Source: Isoetes taiwanensis
Taxonomy: Eukaryota > Streptophyta > Lycopodiopsida > Isoetales > Isoetaceae
NCBI GenBank assembly: GCA_021234155.1
Contig: JAJEKV010000019.1
Span: forward strand, 3,326,356-3,390,355
DNA length: 64,000 bases
Reading direction: 5' to 3'
A program made the translations under genes and the position numbers. Below the pieces are notes generated by a model. That model worked only from the letters and a program-made list of their open reading frames with translations, did no database searches and had not been told where the DNA came from. Shown here piece after piece: positions 45,888-54,105 of this stretch. Positions within the stretch are counted from its first letter, which is position 1. Every line of letters begins with the position of its first letter.

Positions 45888-47523
45888 TGTGACGCTCCCT
45901 GCTAAACATACGGCCCGGTAGATATACGGCAGGAAATCCCCCATCCGGCTCAGCAACCGCATGGGCCCTTCGTCTACCCCGCACTCTCGAGGTAACTCTT
46001 AGTGCGGGGAGGGAACACGAAGGTGTCTTGCGCGCCCTTCCCCTATGGGCTCCTATAACAGCGGAAGCGATAACACGTCAGAACTAGCGTAAAACATACA
46101 CAAATACTACCTCGGAGGGTAGTGCATCGCACATAAACCAATGCATAGATGATAATCACAAACCATAAAAGCAGAGAGCTCCTACCCACGGCTCGGACTT
46201 CGTAAGGAGGGTGGTGGCCAGGGCTGGCCTCAAGATAGAGCGGACGAGTCATGGCAATGGCGGTGGCATATAGAACAATGGCTAGGGTTGACCACTCCAT
46301 CCGCCCCTCATTGCATACTTTGCGGATGGGCTAGATCAGGCTCGCCAGGACTCTAGCCTTCCTGGATCACGCAATCCCATGGCATCACCCATCCGGGACT
46401 ACTCCGAGTTGCATCTCCCGGTCCGATGAGGCGAGGAAGGGTTGCATCTCCCCTTCCTGGGTCTAGAGGTGCCGTGGCGGCTAGAGAATCGCGGGCGACA
46501 CCGCGGTTCGTACCCACCGAACCCCAAAACGAGCCAAGCCATCACTTGCGGCTCTCGAGAGGCAACAACACCATTGCCCCAGGAGGTGTCGGACCCATGC
46601 TCGGCCCTGCGAAGTGACCAGACCATAAGCCTAGCCCACTATGGGATCCCCCGGCCCCCCACTCGGCAGGGATCCTCCCTCCACTTTCCCTCTAGCCCCG
46701 TTCTCTGGTGCTGAGTCGTATCATAGCCTCAATAGCCTGGTGGGCTCCTATGCACAGGCCGCAACTAATAGGAACTAAGGGATCTACTCTAGGAACATAC
46801 TACATATGGCCCTAGGTCTCTACCCCCCTTCCCAATACAAGAGGAGCAAACATGATCAACCATCAACATATAATCATCACATCATGAGAATAATCATAAG
46901 AAGAACATCTTAACCTAATCATACAAATCTAACTAATAGTTAGGGTTCCTTGATTAGGGTTCAAGATGTTGAATATGGGCTCTAGGATGGCTCTACTCTA
47001 GATACAAGATACTAGCATATCTGGAATGCTAATTCCAGATAAGCTATCACAACTACTATCCTACATACCTGCTCCTGATGCTCTCCCTCCAGATCCGGGC
47101 GCCTCCATAGTCGTCGACTCACAAGCTGTTGTTCCTCCTCCAAGAACGGGTCTACCCTGCTGGGGCTGCTACACCAGCCTATGCCACAACGAACGATGTT
47201 CGAAACGGGGTTTCGAACAAGTAGGTGAGTCTCTGGGTGCTAGGGCTGGAAAGAGGTCTAGGGTTAGGGTTTATGCCTATATAAGTTAGGTCCACCTAGG
47301 ATGCCACGTGGCACCAATCGGGTGAGTCCTGCGTGGCGGTGCCTCAATAGGTTAAGGCCACATGGATAATGGCTTAACCTATGGTTGGCTAAGTTATGAG
47401 AATAACTTGGCCATGCCCCCTAGTGCCACCCTTATGGTATACAAGGCTATGAATGATAGACTTGTATAGTGACGGATCCAGGAATATACGTATTTATAGC
47501 GTATATCCCCCTGGACCGTCACA
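45888..47523 (-). repeat. 5' LTR of element B
   Basis: Matches the 3' LTR at 25631-27277. On the minus strand it starts TGTGACGGTCC and ends GGGAGCGTCACA. The middle region (GGGGGGTAGAGACCTAGG) is shared with the LTRs of elements A and C, so all three belong to one larger family. Confidence 0.92.
47259..47285 (-). promoter_or_regulatory. LTR TATA box with telo-box motif
   Basis: The minus strand reads CTTATATAGG then CATAAACCCTAACCCTA. The first part is a good TATA box. The second holds AAACCCTAA, the telo-box found near the start of many plant housekeeping promoters. The 3' LTR has the same at about 27013-27039, and element C has CTAACCCTAACCCTAG near 47618. Confidence 0.55.
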
Positions 47524-47599
47524 GGGCCTTTCATGTTTGGCACCCTCGCAGGAAGAAAGAAGCAAGGGTGGGCATAGAGGAACTTGAACATGCAACTCA

Positions 47600-48665
47600 C
47601 CCTAACCTATAAGTATCCTAACCCTAACCCTAGGCCACCTTTTGGCTCCACCTACCTTGTGATATGTTCTTTGCCCAGGACTCCATTTTGAACATCTTCG
47701 TTGTGAGATGAGCTAGTACCTTATGATCTTGTTAGTAGAGCTTTCCTAGAACTCTCAGTCTAGGTTTGGAACCCTAATCAATGAATCCTAACTATGAGTT
47801 AGATGCATGTGATTAGGATTAGATGTATCTTCATTATTGATCATATTATATTGATGTATGATGTTGGTTGATCTATGTCTGCACCTCTTGTGTATTGGAA
47901 AGGGGGGTAGAGACCTAGTGGCTATTATCTAGATGATGCTTCTGGTTTAGCCCTTAGTTCCTATTATTATGCGGCCTATGCATAGGAACCCACCCAGCTC
48001 TGACGGGCTGAGAATGACTTAGCACTACACAACGAGGCTAGTGGCAAAGTGGATGGGGGTCCCTGTGAAGCCCCAACTCTTTGGGGACACATAGTGGGCT
48101 AGGTCTATTGTCCGTCCACTTCGTGTGGGCGGGTATGGGTTTGACACTTCACGGATCGATGGTGTCGCTCCCGATCCTCAAGAGTTGCAGGTGTTGGCCT
48201 GACCCTTGTTTTGGGGTGTCGCCACGATTCTCTAGCCGTCCATGGAACCACTAGACCTCGGGAAGGGGAGATGGAACTCTTCCTATCTTATCGGACCAGG
48301 GAGATGCAACCCAAAGTAGTCTCGATGGGTGATACCACAAGACTACGTATCCGGCAGGTTATAGTCATGCCAGAGCCCGATCTAGTCAGTCTGCAAAGTA
48401 TGCACAGAGGGGCAGATGGAGTGGTCAACCCTAGCCATTATCTATAGCCAGCCCTGCCATTGTTATATCTCGGTCTTGCTCTATCTTGTAGCCCAGTCAT
48501 CAGTCTACTTCCTTACGAGTCTGAGCCTGGGTAGAAGCTCTCATGTTTTATGGCATGTTGATATCTTTATTGGATTTATGGATGTATGAATGTGCTACCC
48601 TTCGAGGTAGCTAGATGTATTATTGTTGTTATTGCTGACGTTATGTTATGCTTCCGTTGTTATAG
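47600..48665 (+). repeat. 5' LTR portion of element C
   Basis: Shares with the element B LTR the blocks GGGGGGTAGAGACCTAG (47904), CCCTTAGTTCCTATTA (47951) and the end of the B-type motif GCTTCCGTTGTTATAGGAGCCC (48651-48672). Homology stops at that point, where the H3-like frame begins directly. Confidence 0.8.
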
Positions 48666-49242
48666 GAGCCCCTAGGGACGCCAAGGCACCTCCGTCCAAA
48701 GAGGCCCAAGCCACCGAAGGTGGTGAAGAAGCAGAAGGTGGGAGAGCGCGAGTTCATGCTTAAGCAGGACTGCAAATTTGAGAGGAGGAAGAAAGTATAC
48801 CAGGAGTACCTCCGGAGGTGGAAGAGGTACAATGACTTATATTGTAAACAAAACGTACGGAAGTACGTTAAGGGTGGCAAACCCAAGAATAAGCTGAAGC
48901 CGCCACCACCCAGTCCAGAGCCCCCAAAGAAGGTCCGCCATGGACCCAACTCGAAGCACGCCAGGGTGTTTTGGGAAATTAGGCACTTCCAGCAATGCAC
49001 ATCTCATGATCCAGAAGGCGCCATTCGAACGGCTCCTCTGGGAGATCATGCAGGAGTTCCGGACTAACTATAGGGTTACACCCCTAACGGTCCGATCCTT
49101 GCAAGAAGCAGTAGAGGTAGAGCTGGTACAACTCTTCGAGGAAGGCAACTTCTGTGCCATCCATGCGAAGAAGGTAATCGTGATGCCTAAGGATCTCCAT
49201 TTGGCTAGGAGGACCGGAAGGAGAAGCCTTAGGAGCTTCTAA
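48666..49242 (+). pseudogene. Histone H3-like gene of element C
   Basis: The frame opens right after a TAG at 48663-48665 with EPLGTPRHLRPKRPKPPKVV, then KVYQEYLRRWKRYNDLYC (shared with B), a Pro-rich linker and RVFWEIRHFQQCT, which matches the H3 alpha-N helix (ALREIRRYQKST). After a one-base frameshift near 49003 it continues LMIQKAPFERLLWEIMQEFR, TNYRV at loop 1, SLQEAVEVELVQLFEEGNFC, AIHAKKVIVMPKDLHLARR and a short basic tail. Loop 1 is H3-length, not CENH3-length. Several core positions differ from host H3, including the expected A-Y-L replaced by V-E-L in helix 2. There is no ATG at the start of this frame. Confidence 0.85.
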
Positions 49243-49371
49243 TTTTGTACTGAGATAATTTTGTATAAAACTACTTTTTGTATGATTCAAATTGGTGTAA
49301 AATCTTCATTAATGTAACTAAAATCTTTTTATTAAGTTTGCTAGTTTAGATTCCTTTTGAAAATTGACTTT

Positions 49372-49990
49372 TTGGACCAAAATTGACCCCCCTCGGTCTT
49401 ACAGTATGAAGGCCCTCAGATCATGCTAACGCAGACGCATTTCGTGCGGTAACAACCGAGTGCCCTCTTTGAAGGCATGAATTGTCCAAATTTTGTAAGG
49501 AAAATTGTTAGAATGCTTAGAATCGCTTAAATCTTACAAAGTAGCATCTTGAATTTGTCAAAAATGTTCAAAATTAGTTTAGGTTGACCCACTCGGGTCT
49601 TACCATGTGAAGGCCCTTGCTAGCCAATAACGCTAGACGCGCTACAAGTAGATTAACAAACCAAGTCACCTATTTTTGCACTTCTACATGCTAGATTTCA
49701 TAAGATAAGTTGCTAGACAGTCTAGAATAGAGCCCAACTTGCATTTTAGCGTCTTGCATTTCCCAAAAATGTTAAGTTTTAGTCAAAATTAACCCACTTT
49801 CGAAGTCTTACCGCGAAGGCCCCTTTCGTTCTATGAACACTGACTTCGTTTGTAAGAAACACACGGATCGAACATATTTGACCCAAAATTGTCCAAAATT
49901 TAGCTAGTAAACTGCCCTATAGTGTTTCTTAACTTGTTTTTGCTTAGATTTGCACTTTTTCTTACCTAGTTTGGAGATCTATAGTCTTAG
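49372..49990 (+). repeat. Three degenerate repeats of about 205 bp between H3-like gene and ORFX
   Basis: Units start near 49383, 49586 and 49790 with TTGACCC or TTAACCC, then C-G-G/A-GTCTTAC and GAAGGCCC, and end with a CTTGAATTTGTCAAAAATGTT-like segment. No ORF. This is the spacer upstream of the ORFX promoter in element C. Confidence 0.55.
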
Positions 49991-50046
49991 AACATAGGTC
50001 TACCCGAACAAGAAGTCTTGGGCACGAGAACTTAGACAGCCTTAGT

Positions 50047-50055
50047 CTATAAAAA
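50047..50055 (+). promoter_or_regulatory. TATA box upstream of ORFX, element C
   Basis: AGTCTATAAAAAGGG, about 110 bp before the ORFX ATG at 50165, identical in 15 bases to the corresponding site of element B (43638-43652). Confidence 0.65.
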
Positions 50056-50164
50056 GGGACATCAATTGACATTTTCTCTTCACCAAGTTTGCTCCACCCT
50101 CTTAGGCAATTTTCCAGCTCCTTGCCAATCTTCCCCAACCATTTTCTATTCCAATCTCTGCTCA

Positions 50165-50696
50165 ATGGTGCCCAACTTTATCAAATGGTACAATAATGCC
50201 AACCACATCCATGAATTCCCATCAGAGGAGGCCTTCCATGTCTTCGACCATCTCTTTGATCTCCATGTAACCTTGACTAGAACACCCTTCGGGGGGACTC
50301 CAAAAGGGGAAGGCCCTTCGATACTATCTTTCAGTCCTAAGCCAAGGTCAGATGATAGTATTCCACAATGACTCCAGCCCACGGGGGGAGGAATACGTAG
50401 TACTCCTGATAGCACTTTCAAGGTTCGGCCAGCATGCCAAGATAAAGGTGAACATGGATCACACCATCCTCTTCAAAAGATTCGTGGTACTCTACAGCCT
50501 CGACTTCGCCAGGGATCATCTAAGGGATGCGCCGATGATAGTAGTAGCAGCTACGGCACCACCACTCCTATCTCCTCAAATGGCCCGAACTTTAGAAGGG
50601 GAATCTTCCTAAAATATTCTACGCAACATCGGCAAGGGTCTTCGACTCAAGGACGTGAAGAACTTCTTCAAGTCTATCAAGGGCTCTCGACGATAA
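50165..50696 (+). pseudogene. ORFX of element C (unknown protein)
   Basis: Starts MVPNFIKWYNNANHIHEF and shows A-F-H-V-F-D-H-L-F-D-L-H near residues 22-33. After a frameshift near 50350 a second frame has FGQHAKIKVNMDHTILFKRF, then DFARDH and ARTLEGESS; after one more break LKDVKNFFKSIKGSRR ends at the TAA at 50694. The family is unknown to me. Both blocks are conserved in element B with amino-acid rather than random changes, which argues for past selection as protein. Confidence 0.6.
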
Positions 50697-50941
50697 ATCC
50701 TTATCCCTCCCTATGTATTAATATGTACCAAAAGAATTTTAAGATTGCATGTAATATTATCTGATTTCTATGAAAAATTTCAAGCTTCCAATTGTATATT
50801 GATATTTCAAGCTACTATAATTCATTGTCGACTTATAAGTTGAGTTTCAACTTGATTTCTTTTATGAATAATAAGAATTAGCATATAAAAGACATCATGA
50901 TGTATAACTTTGAATAACAACCATGGTGACTAATACTTGCA

Positions 50942-51858
50942 GCTAGGAATATTGGCTCAGGGCCACAAGGTCAGGGAAAACAAAGATCGGTGGCAACCTA
51001 GGAATCTTCGCCAAGATCACGACGAAGAACAAGAGATGACAGCTGAAGCAATCAATGGAAGGTTAATCTAAATGAAGAACCGTGATGCGGCAAGAATCGA
51101 TACAAGGGCTACACCTTTGATGCATGCTCAGGAATATAGAGCAATGCCACCTCCACCGCTGAGAGGACCAGATGAAGCTCCCCAACTAGAGCAGGAAGAA
51201 GTCCATGTGCCTGAGAAAAACAAAAAGAGAAAAAGAAGAAGTAGGAGGAGCCCATCTCCTTCTAGCTCCAGCTGGTCGATCCTTCAAAAGTAGATCCCGG
51301 CAGCCTCGAAAAGTGAGTCGACACCTCACAAGGTAGGGACGGAACCATAGAACATGGGACTATCGGGCGGATAATGCAATGCGAATGTATGGAAAAACTC
51401 GAAAAGTTGGATCAGTTCCCTAAAAAGATAGGTCTGGGATGGAAGCGAAGCTTGGTTGGACGAGATCAAAGAATTTGGGAACTCATACGGATGAAAGATA
51501 AGGACATAGGAAAGGTAGCAACAGCAAAACCTAATTGGACCAGCCCGATTTGGTGGAAAGGATATGCCAAGTCAAACAAGTTAAGAAGGAACAATTGCAG
51601 ATTCAAAAAGGCACTACGCTTGGAGGCACCGCAACCCCTACGGTAAAAAAAACAAGCTTACAAAGGAAAAGCAACAGGGCCTTATCAGCCAAGGCTATAA
51701 ACAGGGGCATTGATATGAAGATCATTATTAGAAACGACAAAAGGTTTTATCCCTCCGCCATGGATATAGAAGGTGACACCGCTTCTCTGCCGACGCTACG
51801 GGGTCTTGGCAGGCATCGCCTTTGCAAAGGTAAACCTGAAAAAGCAAAGAAATGTTGA
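50942..51858 (+). pseudogene. gag remnant of element C
   Basis: Begins after the acceptor-like ACTTGCAG (50935-50942). Shared with element B are RWQPRNL, EMTAEAINGRLI (about 51035-51070), a basic KNKKRKRRSRRSPSPSSSS segment (51217-51275) and WWKGYAKSNK (51553-51582). Stop codons and frameshifts break it. The zinc knuckle and everything after it are absent. Confidence 0.65.
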
Positions 51859-51860
51859 GA

Positions 51861-53330
51861 CATGGGGGAGGGGGGATAACTAAGGCTAATGTTAAGACAT
51901 GGAAAAAAACTTTGGCATACCACGCTTGCCGGTGCAGGTCCGACAATTGTAGTTAGTTAGGGCAGCCGAGAGGGCATTTTATGCTGACCCATTGGCATTT
52001 TCCAAGAGTAGATCGGCAGGAAAATTATAGCCATACCCATAATTTATATACACATAGCTTGAAAAGGGCAAATTAAAGAACGAAGGGTCACAACTCGCTA
52101 GATGCCGCCATAGCCGAAGCTTCGAAGCTTTTACAAACCGCAGGATCCGATGAGACGATGAAGAGGAGCCGGGTCCTTATATCGGCATTTTGTGGGCGTA
52201 AAGTCAATGCATGTCTTATCGAATTTGAACGCAGCAATCTCTTTGTCTTTTCTCGGGCGGATTGCCGCCATCGCAAAGGCGACCAAATTTGGTGAAAATG
52301 TGGGTTTCCTTTGTCCGCTTATTTTTGTTCTCAACGGTGAGAATTCCTTTGGCCAAGTGGTTGTTGGTGTTTATTTTAGTCATTTTTTTTGATACCTTTA
52401 TCTAACCGAGGAACATACGTGTCTTTTTCATGATTTTACATGCACTCTATGTCTAGGAAATGACCTTAAAAAGTTTCGGATGGGGCAAGCCGGGGGAGGG
52501 AGGGAGGGGTTGTTAATGGTCCGCCTTCCGTGGCAACACCCTCCATCTACATCATGACACAAGGTGCAAGGTCCCGGGTCGAAGTCCGACAAGGAGTCGG
52601 GCCTCAAATGTAAATCCCGCGAGTTGCTAGGTTCTTGAAGCGTTTATATTTCGGGGGATGAGCTTTGGTTATTTCCACTTGGACATGGCCGAGAAGCTAC
52701 AGTTGGAAACACGAAGGAATAGGAACTGACGGAACAGAGTTTGAAATTATCCTCCTCTGGCTGTGGCGATTAGAGATCAATAGCTAGATGTTGTTTGGGA
52801 TCATTCTGGATGGCCGATAGATCCAAACCCCGCCAGCCTCGAATCATTGCCCGCCTGGATGCAAAGAACGACATTCTTACTGGCATGCCTTCTTCATGCA
52901 ATATGAAGGAACCTCTAGCCGACTGCTTTTATGATGAACTCCATCTCCTTGCTTTAAGTTAGTGTTGGTTGAATATTGCTTCATGTGGAATAATGCTCCT
53001 CTTACAATGCTCAACTTTTTTGTCTTTTTCTATGTTTTTGCTTGACTTCTAATTTTCTGGAATCCAATGCACGCCCTTATATTTCATACTGAGGAGCTCA
53101 TGGAAAGTCCTTGTGCAAGCTAATAGTTGCATTTTACATTTAATTCCTTTGTCGCACGATAATTGAACCCTAAGGGGAGTAGTCGTGATGAGAACCTTGG
53201 AGCAAATAATTGAAAGAATTGTAATTATAGAATTTTAAAAAACCGCTTATGCTCTAGGATAGCTATGTTTTTTAATTGACTGGTCTAATGTGCTATTAAA
53301 AGTTGTTCCATAACATGTTTCATTGGGCAG
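51861..53330. other. No gene recognised
   Basis: Mixed composition, short open stretches only. The last part before 53331 is AT-rich and serves as the upstream intron of the DUS3-like fragment, ending TTTCATTGGGCAG. Confidence 0.4.
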
Positions 53331-54105
53331 GGGCAAGCTTCTGAATGGGCACTTTTAAGAAGACATTCAAGTGAGGTCATCTTTGGGTTTCAAATTTGTG
53401 GTCCATATGTTGATACCTTGGCTAGAACTGTGGAGCTCATTGAACAAGAATGCACAGTTGATTTCGTTGACATAAATGTGGGTTGCCCCATTGATATAGT
53501 TCTTAAGAAGGAGCCGCTCATTCCTTCATTTAAGCCAAAGAAACTTGGACAGATAGTCAAAGTTTGCTTGGCTGTGATGAACAATCCAGTCATTAACAAG
53601 GTTGGGACATGTTACTTTGAAAGCAGGAACTGTATTCACTCTCTAATTCCCCAGATTAGAGAGTGGGGTGCCGCACCTGTAATAAAGGCATGGTAGAACC
53701 CAAAGCAAGAACATTATAGCAAAGTAGCGATTGGGATTACATCTATAAATGTGTTGAACAAGCCGGTGACTTGCAAGTTATTGGAAATGGGGATATGTTT
53801 TCATTTAATTTTTGATTGAATGAGCATCTTGCTTCTCAAGGCGGCCTTCAACATGCCTAATTGCTCGTGGAGCACTCATAAAGGTACCTAAGTAGCATAT
53901 AATAATACTATGTCCAGTTGGCATGATGTATTTATGTCTCAAAATGTATGTGTCAGCTACTCATGTTTTTATGTGGGCTTTCAGCCCTGGTTATTTACTG
54001 AGATGAAGGAGCAAAGACACTGGGACATTAGTGCAAATGAACGATTAGATATCCTTCATGATTATGTTAGGTATGGTCTTAAGCATTGGGGCTCAGATTC
54101 AAAAG
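53331..54105 (+). pseudogene. tRNA-dihydrouridine synthase 3-like gene fragment
   Basis: DUS3 enzymes reduce uridine in the tRNA variable loop using FMN and NADPH. Exon 53331-53883 follows an acceptor TTGGGCAG and starts GQASEWALLRRHSSE, then FGFQICGPY, VDFVDINVGCPIDIV (the flavin/active-site region with the Cys), YFESRNCIHSLIPQIREWGA and, after frameshifts, L-I-A-R-G-A-L-I-K. An intron of 101 bp (53884-53984, GT-AG) is retained; exon 53985-54105 reads [20 protein letters not shown] and on to HWGSDSK. The N-terminal zinc-finger part, the catalytic-domain start and the C-terminus are missing. In-frame stops near 53695 and 53818 mark it as a pseudogene. The intron shows it came from genomic DNA, not from a spliced message. 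Confidence 0.85.

Larger units (their letters stand above)
25631..47523 (-). mobile_element. LTR retrotransposon B (Ty3/gypsy chromovirus with extra 5' ORFs)
   Basis: A 21.9-kb minus-strand element with LTRs of 1647 and 1636 bp, an intact initiator-Met primer site and a 14-bp polypurine tract. In transcription order: 5' LTR, primer site, histone H3-like gene, ORFX with its own TATA box, about 9 kb of unrelated DNA, then gag, protease, RT, RNase H, integrase with chromodomain, a repeat-bearing 3' UTR and the 3' LTR. The possible target duplication is only GGGC (25627-25630 and 47524-47527), one base short of the usual five. The coding part is broken by many frameshifts. The extra ORFs at the 5' side are not part of a standard chromovirus. 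Confidence 0.9.
47560..51860 (+). mobile_element. Truncated LTR retrotransposon C, relative of element B
   Basis: Plus-strand copy with the order LTR piece, H3-like gene, ORFX and gag, each homologous to element B. The LTR start is missing and no 3' LTR, RT or integrase follows within the window. The primer site and the LTR end are also absent. It lies head-to-head with element B, starting within about 40-60 bp of the B boundary. Confidence 0.8.
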
